Source: Pollenia angustigena (lineage: Eukaryota > Arthropoda > Insecta > Diptera > Polleniidae). Taken from it: a DNA stretch of 64,000 nucleotides. Numbering within the stretch: position 1 is the stretch's first letter; each line of letters opens with the position of its first letter. The position numbers and the translations under genes were made by a program. The notes under the pieces are model-generated. The model did no database searches. It saw nothing but the letters and a program-made list of their open reading frames with translations, and had not been told where the DNA came from. Location: positions 223,137,803 through 223,201,802 of the forward strand of contig OV884059.1 in the NCBI GenBank assembly GCA_930367215.1, read 5' to 3'. Positions 43,659 through 54,599 of this stretch are shown here, one piece after another.

Positions 43659-43752
43659 ATTATTTCTTTTATTTAAACTTTTCTTTTGTTTTTCTTTACA
43701 TTTGGGTGTATTTTAATTTCACTTATTCATTACTTATATTTAAACAAAACTA

Positions 43753-43924
43753 CCCTATAAGAAATGAATGAGCGAGTAGTCACATTTTTTATTTTGGTGT
43801 TAAGAAAATGATAGAAAGAAATGACCGAATGTGACCGAAAACATTATTTCGGTCATTTCTTTCTATCATTTTCTTAACACTAAAATAAAAAATGTGACTA
43901 CTCGCTCATTCATTTCTTGTAGGG
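43753..43924. mobile_element. 172-bp near-perfect hairpin MITE
   Basis: Arms of about 77 bp are almost identical reverse complements: CCCTATAAGAAATGAATGAG pairs with CTCATTCATTTCTTGTAGGG, down to GAAATGACCGA/TCGGTCATTTC. They leave a loop of under 20 bases. TA flanks both ends. Recent origin is inferred from the few arm mismatches. Confidence 0.8.
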
Positions 43925-44028
43925 TAATTTGCATTTAATGGCTCGCTCGTATAATTTGCTTCTTGTCTTGGCGGTTGGAAATATACAAGTGACAGATCGT
44001 CACAAACCAACGAGTATATTCGCCTTAA

Positions 44029-44352
44029 AGCTGGAGGTCCACACCACGCGTTAGTCGCTTTTTCGCAGCATACGCAGCTTTCAAAAAAGTAGAATCTGTG
44101 CAGTTATACGTAGTAAGTTACATGCACAAAAGCGTAGATGCCTTGAGGCGAAAAGTAGGTTTACTTTCTACTTTTGTAAGCGTCACAAGCAGCGTTCAAA
44201 CAAACCAGCTGATTTTGACAAATTAAATTTTATTTTTACTTGTGCTGCTGCTGCATAAAAAGCGTTGCATGTAACTTGAAACGTAGAACGCAAGTAAGGT
44301 TATAAAAGCATGCGCTGCGTGGAGGCGAAAACGCGTGTTATGGACCTCCAGC
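44029..44352. mobile_element. 324-bp MITE flanked by TTAA
   Basis: AGCTGGAGGTCCACACCACG and CGTGTTATGGACCTCCAGC are inverted ends, with TTAA at 44025-44028 and 44353-44356. A TTA duplication (Harbinger type) cannot be excluded because one end differs by a single A. Confidence 0.65.
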
Positions 44353-44674
44353 TTAAGTTATGCATACATGCGCAGCATATACAACCGCTGGTGTGTGCAA
44401 CAAATCTACCACCAATCAACCGCAAGTAACATTTGCAATAATCACAGTGGGACCTAAACAACACCAATATTGTTATTTTCCTTTGAGTAGTTCGAAAGTG
44501 AGCGTGATTTTAACAGACGGGCAAGCAAATGGACATGACTAAAACGACTTAGAACTACTCAAGGGCTCTGAATATATATTTATGGGGTCTTAGATGAATA
44601 TTAAAAATTTTTCACACGAAATGACAAACTTAGTATACCGTCTTCACAACAAGTTGTGGTGGAGGGTATACAAA

Positions 44675-45110
44675 ATAATTTAGTTTAAGATATAAGAATT
44701 TTTGCACAGACTCTGTCCTTAAATCGATTAGTTAATATTAATTTTAGTGCAGAAAATTACTTTTTGTGGAACTAAAAAATAAAATTAATGAAATAATTTT
44801 TATGGTCAAAGCAAAAAATTCAACTTAAAAATTGTCCAATTCACAAGCCCTGTCGTATGGCTTATCGTTTAAAAAAAACACGATTTTTGTTTATACACTT
44901 GAGAATAGACAAATGTGTCGTATTGCTAAATCTCAAAAATAGAACATATCAATTTAATGTACATAAATTGTCAATTCACTTCGAGTATCCGCCAAAATTA
45001 AACTAGCAGTGATAATTGAAACAAAAGTTTATTTTTCTATTCATTGCACACAAAAGTAGCATAAAGGTATAAAAATAAAGGAGGGGTGTACTCAACTTAG
45101 TTCAGCTACG
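44675..45110. other. AT-rich spacer
   Basis: No structure supported. Confidence 0.4.
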
Positions 45111-45112
45111 GG

Positions 45113-45960
45113 TTATAGGTGAACAATTTTAGAACATTGTTTTTCATTACATAATGGTATTAAACAATTTTTTGCATCGCCAACGAATTCTTGCACGATA
45201 TAAAACACATCCGAATTGCCTTTCATCTTGTTTCTTTTGGGTAGAAACCTATACCATCTTGAGGTAACCTTAGTTCCAATGATGAAAGATGCCGTCAATT
45301 AAACCTTGTAATAGAACGTCAGAATTAAAATTGATCCATGATATTAATTTGCCTTATTTCATGCAAGCGTTTCATTAATTAATATGAAAAAATTGTTTTA
45401 CAAGATGCAGATTCTGTTTGATGTCTGGATATCTTTGCCTAGACATTGATTTTGATACTGTTTCTATTAACATTATCGTAAGACCAATATAAATATCTTT
45501 TGGGTATACACACAATACCAATACGCCTAGCATCACGTGGGAAGTTATGTCAATTGTTTTGATAAGCATATACAGTATTACTGATAAAACTAATCAGTTC
45601 TTTGTAAAATATCTTCTCTTATTGTATACGCAAGTAATTGATTCAGATTACTTAAAAAAAAAACTTCCTGACATCTTCGTGTTTGTGCTTGACGCAGAAG
45701 ACGACCTTAGTAAATTCTTGTACTACGTTGTAGTTTACTACAGCTTTTTTTTGGCAATGGATCATCCTCGCTGCTGTTCAATGTTACCTAGATTATCTTT
45801 CTGCAAGTTGTCTGTAACCGTGTTCTCCATGGCATCTTCTTCTTCAACTGCTAACATAAAACGTAAATCATACAAAGAATCGCTATCAACACAAAATGCA
45901 AGCGTTAAAACGTTTAAAACTCATCGAATATCTTGGTTTTTGTTTATTTCATCTTCTTCT
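45113..45960 (-). pseudogene. piggyBac-like transposase remnant
   Basis: The minus strand gives a frameshifted protein in the right order. Near 45935 MSFKRFNA is followed, after a shift, by DSDSLYDL and an acidic EEEDAMEN stretch (piggyBac proteins open with a similar acidic leader). Near 45760 DDPLPKK is readable. Near 45530 MLGVLVLCVYPKDIY and then ETVSKSMSRQRYPDIKQNLH match the family block LGxLLxMGYxxLPxxxxYWS...MSRxRFxxIxxxLHF. Near 45230 KMKGNSDVFY corresponds to a late block. The catalytic aspartates cannot be placed. The large middle part is missing, so this is a deletion relic. The plus-strand 138-codon frame at 45547-45963 is its antisense shadow. Confidence 0.5.
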
Positions 45961-46782
45961 TAAATAACATTTGCCATTCACATTGATTGATACTATTAAA
46001 TAAAGCCAGGTATGGGAGTTTTAATTTGAGTTTAAATGATAATAAATATTAATTAGTATTGTGGTTATTTTGTTGAACTATTTATGGTTTTTAATCCAAA
46101 TTTTTAATATTTTCAATTAGGCTTAAGTTCATCAAATTTAATTTTCATTGAATTATTTTTATGAAGAAAGGAATTTTACAACATGAAAATTAATTAAAAT
46201 TTACTGATAATTTTTCATTCTTGACTCAATCTGGGCTCGAACCCAGGCGTTTTTACGGACAGGTTACCCTGACATGTTTCGAGTGCAACCACTTAATCTC
46301 CTCAGAGGGCTTGCCGTTTAACACTCGCAGCCATCGACGACTGCTGACGTCATTAGTCAAACACCAATCCTTAAACCAAATTGTATTTAACCTTTGGTAG
46401 ATCGAAATTTGCTTCGAATGATTATCTATTTTAATTTATTTTATTACATGTTTTTCCTTTACTTCCGTTTTTTCGTACTTTCGTCAAGAATTCTGCTTGA
46501 AGTTCAAAGTTTTTTTTTTTTTTTTTTTTTGTTACCACAAGTTTAATTCTTCTGATTCATTTCAATTTATTCTTTAAACTTTTTTAAATTAAATTGCTCA
46601 TCAATTAATATTTATTATCATTTCCACTCAAATTAAAACTCCCATACCTGGCTTTATTTAATAGTATCAATCAATGTGAATGGCAAATGTTATTTAAGAA
46701 GAAGAAGAAGAAATAAACAAAAACCAAGATATTCGATGAGTTTTAAACGTTTTAACGCTTGTATTTTGTGTTGATAGCGATT
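45882..46782. repeat. Inverted duplication of the piggyBac 5' end around a B-box repeat
   Basis: 45882-46047 and about 46610-46782 are reverse complements over about 165 bp (for example AAACGTTTAAAACTCATCGA, AAATAACATTTGCCATTCAC, AAAGCCAGGTATGGGAGTTT). The arm includes the transposase N-terminus and upstream region. The spacer is the B-box repeat 46052-46531. Confidence 0.75.
46052..46531 (-). repeat. B-box repeat, longest copy, minus strand
   Basis: It runs from the tail end TTAGTATTGTGGTTATTTTG through AAGAAAGGAATTTTACAACA, the B box (minus strand GGGTTCGAGCCC), GACGACTGCTGACGTC and CGATCTACCAAAGGTT-type head to a T-run at 46510-46531. It is collinear with 11010-11402. Confidence 0.65.
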
Positions 46783-46785
46783 GTA

Positions 46786-47251
46786 CACTCAAAATATTAT
46801 GTAGTTAAGTTCAACCGAAAATTCATTTTAAACAAATTAAAATTCATTTAAAAAACGGATCATTTACATTTTATTTAAAACAAATGATTTTTTCATTAAT
46901 TTCTAAATTATTTATTTATTGAACATCATATTTCTTTAAATTGAATAGTTTTTACCAAGGCCCATCTATCAGGTCTGCTTACTTGTACAATGTTTGGGCC
47001 TTGGTTTTTACTTTATTAAAAAAATATTTTTCAAACGACAAAAATCAAACTACATAACAAAATAAATACGGAAAAACATTATTTTTTGGTAGTTTGTTTT
47101 TTGAATAACAAACATAAATTTTCAAAAATAAAATTATTCGTAAAATAAAATAACTATATAGCTATAGCCTAAACTTTGTCATTAGGCTATTTTTATTAAA
47201 TTTTAACAGTACGGAAAACGAATTTAATAACTCACAATCATTTTATGAGTG
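46786..47251. mobile_element. TA-flanked MITE with CACTCAAAATATTATG ends
   Basis: CACTCAAAATATTATG and CATTTTATGAGTG are inverted ends with TA outside. At 46948-46998 it holds a small hairpin (CCAAGGCCCA / TGGGCCTTGG). Confidence 0.5.
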
Positions 47252-48448
47252 TAGTCATCACAACATTCTGTAAAGAATTTTTGCAAATACAACAAACAAA
47301 TCGAACATTTCCAGGCCTGGCATATGTATTATTTTACAAAACTCATAAAATTCAATCGTATAATACGATAAAAATTTTGTATAAAATTTACCAACAACAA
47401 ATATACAATATGGTTTAATAAGACCATCATGCAAGGATTACGCCAATATTGCGAACTCGTGAATTGGATAAACTATTTTTATTTTTTAAAGAAGAGAAAT
47501 AACTTTTTTTTCTGTGGCAAAAATAAAGCGCAAAAAATAACTTTTATGGTCTACGCGAAAAAAAAAATTCATGTTATAATGATAAAAAAGTTATTTTTTA
47601 AATAAAACTTACACAGGAAAAAATATTTCAAGAAAATCTTTAACAACAGAGTTTGTTTAAAATAAAATTTTAGGAAAACCAAACTTTTTATTTGTTTTTA
47701 TTTGTTTCAATGAAAAAATTTATCAAAATTACATTTTGCAAAAAAAGGACTCAACAAAACATATTTAACAATGAAATAATTAAATATTTCTTCATCTTTA
47801 TATATAAAATAAAGTGGCGTTAGTAACTACGTTTTAAACTAAAGAACGGCTGGACCATTTTCGACGATTCGTACCAATTCGGAATGGTCTCTGACCAAGT
47901 AAGAAGAATAGCGAAAAATCTAAAATAGGTGGCCCCATGGAAAATTACTCAGTATGAATTAAATCGTAAACTCTGCATTTGACGATGCTATGATCTTTAC
48001 ACGCAGAGAAAAAATATATACACTATGTTTAATGTAACAATATATTGTGGTCGTAAACAAATAATTGTTATTTTTATTTAATATCAACAATATTATAGGT
48101 ACTGAAAACATATCAATGTTTATCGCAATTATGAATTTGAGTATTGTTGACCGAAAAATAATTATTTTTCTAACAACTTTATTATGATAACTTTCTAAAC
48201 ATATTATATTTCTCACAACCATATCATGATATTTACTAGCCATAACATGATAACTTTCTATACATTTATCATATTATGTTAAAGAGGCAATCAAACTATT
48301 TATTACTCTAATCATATTATGTTAGCGCCATTTGTAAAATAATTTTGAAGCAGTTGTGTCGTTTTTTTTATTTGTGAGCGGTTACACAACTAAAAGATTA
48401 AACTCCATAAAAAAATAAGTTTAAAGAAATTTAAAAATTAAAATATTA

Positions 48449-48727
48449 CACTGAAAAAAATTTCTTCACAGATCCAATGAAATTTACATTAAAATTCAAC
48501 CTATGTAACCTTTCATTGGATTAATGAAATGTTTCATAAAATCAATGAACATTTTGCATTAGTTTAATGACAAACGTTTATTTTATCCATTTTTTCAATG
48601 AGGATTCATAAAATCAATGAACATTTTGTCATTGATTTTATTAATCCTTCATTAATCCAATGAAAGGTTACATAGGTTGAACTTTAATGTAAATTTCATT
48701 GGATCTGTGAAGAAAATTTTTTCAGTG
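48449..48727. mobile_element. 279-bp TA-flanked palindromic MITE
   Basis: CACTGAAAAAAATTTCTTCA and TGAAGAAAATTTTTTCAGTG are the ends. Arms of about 95 bp are nearly perfect (CCTATGTAACCTTTCATTGG and complement). Confidence 0.8.
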
Positions 48728-48729
48728 TA

Positions 48730-49137
48730 GCGGAGTTCATTCAAGTATTAGTGATGTAATAGCGCAAATGCAAAATATCATAGTTTTTTTGTAAAATCCA
48801 ACAACAAAACACACAGAGATTTCGTTATATTTTATAAAAGTGCTACGATATTTCTGTGGTTTTCATGGGCAACCGTGTATGTCTTAAAACAAATTTTTCA
48901 GGAAAGCCATAAAACCATTCTAGATCAAACTATGGGCTAGGTATTGCACATTTTAAACTTTGTCATTAGGCTAAAAAATCGGAATTGATCATTCTTTTTT
49001 CAAAAAAATTTAAAGAGCGTTCAAAATTAGGCAAAATGGCATCAACATCTTAAAATGGAAAAAAGGACACACGCGGTTGCCCATGAAAACCACAGATTTT
49101 TCATTTGCTCTTTTGCAAGCCTTATATTGAACTCCGC
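48730..49137. mobile_element. 408-bp MITE abutting the previous one
   Basis: GCGGAGTTCATTCAAG and TTGAACTCCGC are the ends, flanked by TA. Inner arms GTGGTTTTCATGGGCAACCG and complement. It shares the TA at 48728-48729 with the neighbouring MITE. Confidence 0.65.
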
Positions 49138-49757
49138 TATTTGAGTAACATTAAGAACAATTGTAAAAATCCACAAAATAAAAAATCGATGCAAAAATAT
49201 TTGAATTTATTTTGTATTTTTATGACAGCTATGAAAGGTGCTGTATCATAATATGATTGCTTCTAAATTTATTATGATTAACATGATGATAATATGATTA
49301 ATTTATTAGCTTATTATGATTACCATGACAATAATTTGATTACTTCTTAACTTAGTATGATTAACAGAATAATAATATGATTAAGGGAAAAATATTATGA
49401 TGACATATTACGAGTATATTTATAATATGATTCAATAATAATCTTAATATGGTGACTACAATCATAATTCTTATCATAATATGTTGCTCTTAGAATATGT
49501 TTACCACAACCATGTTTTTTCTTTGCGTATAGCAAAGTTGTTGAGCAAGAGCCGGCGCAGGTTTATAAGTTGATATGACTAATTTCAGATAGGTGGCGCC
49601 ACTATAAATGACTCGAAATAAGGTAAATCATAAACTGTGCATTTTATCATGCTATGATCTTAAGCACAGCTGTTGAGCATTACCATACAAAGGTTTCTAG
49701 GTTGGTATGACCAATTTCTGATAGGCGGTACCATTGCAAATTACTCAAAATAAATTA

Positions 49758-51334
49758 TAGTGAAACTTCGATATTACGAACTTCGTTATAACGAAAAACT
49801 CAATATAACGAATTTTTAGCTGAGTCCCTAAAAAAAAACCATTTTATTGCAAAGCTATAACGAAGAAATTCTGAGCTATATACAGCGAAGTATTTTTTCT
49901 AAAGCCTCTATACAACGAAATTATAATTGAGAAAAACATACATACATATAACATTTTAAATGTGTAAGTCATTAAAATCCCGTTATCAAAAGCCTCTACG
50001 TAACAAAGTCTTGAACTATAGCCTCCATACAACGAAGTTAGAATAAAGCAAAATTAAATTTTCAACAAAACGGGGAAGTCCCTTTTATAAACAACGAAAG
50101 GTACAAAAATGTCTTTGAATATGTAAAGCGCCACAAATGCAGTCAGTTCTGTTTTGGTTCTTTGCCAAATAAAAACATAATTTTTTATTTACCTCTTAAA
50201 TATTGAATTTTTATTATGTACATTAGGGTGGCCGTTATTTTCTTTTTTTTGATTTCTTATATTCTCCCCCACCAAATCGGTTCAGTTTTATGTAAAAAAA
50301 AATACAAAAAAATTTCGTAGCGATAAGTTGTGTTTTAGGGGGGGCGTCCGCCCCTCAAAGTTTGCCATCAAGCCATTTATTCAAATGTAATTTGTTTGCA
50401 TATGACTATCTCTTAAAAACAACATTTTACAAGAACATGATATATGGCAATATTTTAGCTCTTCTAGTCAACAACATTAGCCTCGAAGAAACCAAAAAAT
50501 TTGTTTTAAAAAGATTGATTAAATAGCTATCTAAGCTGCTTGAGACAAATTTTGCTAACCCCAATTGGTAATAAGTTACATGGATGTGAAAGAACACCTG
50601 TATGGCCAAAATTTCAAACTTTGACCCTCCCAAACTCAGAAGCTTTTTGACCGATCTTGTTGAAAATTTGTGTCTGAACTACTATTCAATGGGACTAACG
50701 GTGGTGCAAATTTCATCCAAATCGAAAGATTTCGATTTCAAAATTAGTTCACTTGACATTAAATCCATCTTTTATATATATAAAACGTATATAAAATGTT
50801 TGGAATTTTGTTGTTATTTTCTTAATTATTTTCTTAAATATTAATTTTAGCAAAAAACTTTCTTCGAGGCTAATGTTGTTGACTAGAAGAGCTAAAATAT
50901 TGCCATATACCATGTTCTTGTAAAATGTTGTTTTTAAGAGATAGTCATATGCAAACAAATTACATTTGAATAAATGGCTTGATGGCAAACTTTGAGGGGC
51001 CGACGCCCCCCCTAAAAAACAACTTATCGCTACGAAATTTTTTTGTATTTTTTTTTTACATAAAACTGAACCGATTTGGGGGGGGGGGGGGAGAATATAA
51101 GAAATCAAAAAAAAAAAGTTCTCCATACAACTAACGGCCACGCTAATGTACATAGTATTTTCGTGTAAAATAGAATTTGGACAAAAAAAAAAACACTGTA
51201 GTTATAACGAATTTTTTCGTATTTCTTTAAATTTCGTTATACCAAGGTTTCACAATGCAGATGTATAACGAATCAATAGCTATAACGAAGTATTTTTCGA
51301 TCCCCTCTAGATTCGTTACATCGAAGTTTCACTG
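49758..51334. mobile_element. pogo-like MITE
   Basis: The ends TAGTGAAACTTCGATATTAC and, reversed, CAGTGAAACTTCGATGTAAC are flanked by TA. Subterminal ATAACGAA motifs recur many times in both arms. The CAGTGAAACYTCGATATAACGA type of terminus is characteristic of pogo/Tigger-like elements. There is no transposase, and one element (50226-51143) is nested inside. Confidence 0.7.
50226..51143. mobile_element. Long-armed palindromic MITE, GGGTGGCC end
   Basis: Arms of about 280 bp pair (ATTAGCCTCGAAGAAA / TTTCTTCGAGGCTAAT; CATATGACTATCTCTTAAAA and complement). TA lies outside. A G-run at about 51077-51091 matches the C-run at 50265-50270. The unpaired centre is about 50520-50840. Confidence 0.75.
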
Positions 51335-51544
51335 TATATCATTTGATCATGCTATCGTCTTTAGTAAAGTTGTTGCGCTTGAGCCGGCAAAGGTTTCTAT
51401 GTTGGTATGAACAATTTCCGACAAGAAGTGCCATTGAAAATGAATCAAATCGTAAGCAAAAAAATTGTCTAAAATATTCCAGAAAAAGAAATTATAAATA
51501 AAATTCATTTTCTCATACATTTTGTATGGAGAGCTAAAAGGAAT

Positions 51545-51829
51545 GTTTAAAGGAGAGGAAGTTCACATTCCCAGAATTCCAATGATCCTAACCGATATGC
51601 CATTCGAGTTTAAACAAATCCAATTTCCAATTCGTCTAGCATTCGCCATGACAATCAACAAATCCCAAGGACAATCATGAGTGTTTGTGACCTAAATTTG
51701 GAGAACGACTGTTTTTCACATGGTCAACTCTATGTCGCATGTTCCCGTGTCGGAAAGCCATCCTCTCTGTTCATTTTCGCACCTGACAACAAAACGGAAA
51801 ATATTGTTTATCACAAAGTGCTTCAATGA
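51545..51829 (+). pseudogene. Helitron helicase C-terminus, one frameshift
   Basis: Translation gives FKGEEVHIPRIPM, then FPIRLAFAMTINKSQGQS, a one-base shift, and SVCDLNLENDCFSHGQLYVACSRVGKPS, ending KVLQ and TGA at 51827. These are the last motifs of the Pif1-like helicase of eukaryotic Helitrons (motif V with KSQGQ, motif VI with YVACSRV). In the family this domain unwinds DNA during rolling-circle transposition, fused to a Rep endonuclease. The Rep and the helicase ATPase motifs are absent from this window. Orientation agrees with the Helitron 5' end at 47800, which supports one internally deleted element. Confidence 0.8.
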
Positions 51830-51839
51830 TATTCTCTTA

Positions 51840-52458
51840 ACTTATTCACTAGTTTATTTAAAAGTCACATTTTCATATTCTTTTTTTTTTTTTGTAAATA
51901 AAGATAAATTATCTGCACCGAATATTACCTGTACCTGATTCTGTATCTGTATTTTAAATATACACAAAAACAATACTTTTCTAGGCAAAAAAAAAAAAAC
52001 ATTTGCCGGTTCAATATAAAAATATTTGAATTAAAGTAAAAAAAGTATTTTTACAACTCTTGTCCATTTTTAACAGCTTTGAAATCGTTGCAAATAAGAC
52101 CTGAGTGTTGTAATTCTCATTCGCTTTACAGTTTTATTTGTATAATATCTTTAGATTTTCTAAGGTCTTTGGAAAAAGGTTTCCTGAAGATCTGGCCTAA
52201 GCAACCAGCGAAATGCGCATAGGAACTAGCTTATCCCCACACAATAAATTTAAGTGTATTTATCAAAGAATAATATTTGGGAATTAGGCACATCATAATT
52301 AATAATTTAAACAAAAAATTCGATAAACATTTTGTTTGATTTATTCAGCATTTCCAAGAATTTATTTTAACAAATTACGTAAACATTTTGTTGAAAAAAA
52401 TTATTTTAGGCAAAAACTTTTTTTATTGACTCAATAAACTTGTTTGTTGACTAACAAT
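51840..52458. other. AT-rich sequence with AACAAATT motifs
   Basis: 52236-52455 has ACAAAAAATTCGATAAACA-like phrases resembling the subterminal regions of the CACAGAAAAAAT element at 3244-4150. Ends were not located. Confidence 0.35.
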
Positions 52459-53960
52459 TAGGGTATTCATTTAATCGACCTTTTCCTTTAATCGGTTAAT
52501 CGCTCGATTAATTAACCGAGGTTTTGGTTTAACCGGTTAATAATCGGTTAATTTAGTTTTTGATCGGTTAACCGATTAATAAAGTTTTTTTTATAAATTG
52601 AGTAATTCAATATATAAAAAAGCATTAATTGCTTATTATTTGGAGTTTATAAGTAAAAAAGAAAACAATAACATACCAAACATAACAATTCTTGAACTAA
52701 AACGAGCAAGCAAAAAAAAAAAAAAAACAATTCATAAATATGTAATATGCATTTTCAAATAAATGCACAAGGTGTGGTATCAAGTCATATCGTCATAATA
52801 TCCTAAATAAAATTTTAAATTGTTTAAAGTAAATATTGTAGTGTTTCAAACGAAATAGAAATTGTAATGCTGTGTTTATTGATTCGTAATGACTGCATAG
52901 TAGAAATCTAAATTATAAGCTGTAGCTTACAACAGTCATATCGTTGGCTTAATATGCAAACCTGCTAACTCACTTTCAGCACATTTTTCCTATTTGAAGC
53001 TTGATAGAAAATTAAAAATACAGTTAGTTGTACAAACTTCAAGACTCAAATAGAAGAACAACTACATGCTGGTCGACGAGGCGTATCTTTCTCTACCACA
53101 CGGCATCAAAATCTCAATTAACATATAAAGTGGATCTAGCCGCTTTGCATTTTAATCCGACGATATATATTTCCTGTAATTATTTTAAGACATAAGACTT
53201 TATGACTACCTTGTGAATCCCCCAAATATTTACATATTTATACAAAAATAAACTGAGATAATTTTATTAGTTATTTCAATAGTTAAAGGAGATCTTATAA
53301 AATAATCTTTAAGAAAAGTTATTTATTTTAAATGTTAAGGATTAAAGCGGCTCCTTTCTTTAGTTTAACAAAATTTGGAAAATATTATTTCACTTATCGT
53401 AGATGAATTTCTCAGTATTTTTCCAGAATTTCTCTTAACATATAAAATACTCCATTATGCCATTAAAGTCGTTTTAAATTTTTAGCACTTCTAATTGTTT
53501 CGGTTAATTCTGTTAAAAGACTGATATGAGAAGAAACAAATATCTAAACACATACATATAAAAAGTACGTGAAACAAAAAAAGGTGTTAGCAATCAAATA
53601 TTTAACCCATTTTTCCCCACATTCCTGTTGATCGATGATGAAGATAAAAAAAAACTTTGAAAAACATTGTAATTTTAGTCATCGGTAGGCGGAAAATGGG
53701 TTAAAATGAAGATAACTGAACACCTTTGTATGAAAAAATATTTTCTAAACAAATACATTTTGTATATGAGACGAAACAAATAATTAAAAACACAAAAAAA
53801 ATATGTTATAAAACTACAAAATATTGAAAATTTTGATACTTCGGTTAATCGGTTAATCGACTGAAATTAACCGGTTTAATCGTTAATCGAAAAATTTGAA
53901 ATTAACCGATCAGTTAATCGGGTAGTAATTAATCGGTTGACGGTTAACCGAATGACAATT
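52459..53960. mobile_element. Palindromic element with clustered AATCGGTTAA motifs
   Basis: TAGGGTATTCATTTAATCG on the left and, reversed, a TGTCATTCGGTTAACCG end on the right border clusters of CGGTTAAT/ATTAACCG (left 52480-52580, right 53838-53950). The interior is ordinary AT-rich sequence. Superfamily undetermined, possibly hAT. Confidence 0.5.
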
Positions 53961-54435
53961 CAATAACTATACCTACAAACTTTTCTATCAATACCGCAAA
54001 AATTGTCATCGCAGAAAATTAAAAATTTTTTCTTCAAATATGCGATTTCCTTATTCAAAAATGATAACTTTTGTTTTCTGTGTATAATCATTACGGTCCT
54101 TGATATTAATTATTCAAATACCCAAAGTTCCACGATTAGCACACATTGGGTGAAGAATCAAATTAAATTAATTAATATTAATTAATTAATTCATGCAAAA
54201 AAGCAAACAAACATTAATAATTTTGCTAGAAATGATGAGACGAATAATTATTATTTATTTTAATTACTCATACGCATCGTTTATGAATGAACGATGTGGC
54301 TGGAGGGTGTGTGCGTGAGAATTTAATAATTTTCTTTTGAAAAATAATTAATAAAACCAGTGAATTCTTAAGTATCTAATAAATTTAAAATGTTCTCTTA
54401 TTCACGTGTTTGTGTAAATTTTGTATACATTTGTA

Positions 54436-54465
54436 GGTCTATCTGTCTGTCTGTCTGTCTCTCTA

Positions 54466-54512
<47 letters not shown>

Positions 54513-54560
54513 GTCTATCTGTCTGTCTATCTGTCTATCTGTCTATCTGTCTGTCCGTGC
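54436..54560. repeat. (GTCT)n microsatellite
   Basis: About 30 tetranucleotide units, mostly TGTC with interspersed TATC. The plus-strand frames reading LSVCLSV repeats are artefacts of it. Confidence 0.95.
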
Positions 54561-54599
54561 TTTACAAGTTAATGAAATATTATCAACATTCGCCAAGCT

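Larger units (their letters stand above)
41926..44668 (-). mobile_element. Helentron-associated element with nested MITEs
   Basis: On the minus strand it begins GTATACCCTCCACCACAACT (44668), passes the GTCY core near 44515 and about 150-bp repeat units (41990-42240). It ends GGTGGAGGGCATCAAAG, hairpin GCGGCACAGCCGC, ACTCTAACTTGC at 41926. The elements at 42504-43658, 43753-43924 and 44029-44352 are inserted in it. Confidence 0.65.
48000..49527. mobile_element. CACGCAG-ended MITE inserted in the Helitron
   Basis: CACGCAGAGAAAAAATAT and CATGTTTTTTCTTTGCG are inverted ends flanked by TA. Joining the flanks gives ATCTTTAGCAAAGTTGTTG, matching the sister unit GTCTTTAGTAAAGTTGTTG at 51357, so the empty site is known. 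Inside are AATATGATTA-type repeats and two further MITEs. Confidence 0.75.
47800..51829 (+). mobile_element. Helitron derivative with helicase remnant and nested MITEs
   Basis: The 5' part TTTATATATAAAATAAAGTG, GCGTTAGTAACTACG and GGCTGGACCATTTTCGACGA matches the common 5' region of insect Helitrons. It is followed by three units of about 150 bp (landmark CATGCTATGATCTT: near 47983 as GATGCTATGATCTT, near 49648, near 51348) and, at 51545, the C-terminus of the Helitron helicase. The Rep and most of the helicase are deleted. No CTAG end was identified after 51829. Confidence 0.6.

Noticed and set aside
45547..45963. 138-codon plus-strand frame as a novel host gene
   Set aside because: Its complement encodes ordered piggyBac-like blocks, and part of it lies in an inverted duplication. 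It is an antisense shadow.
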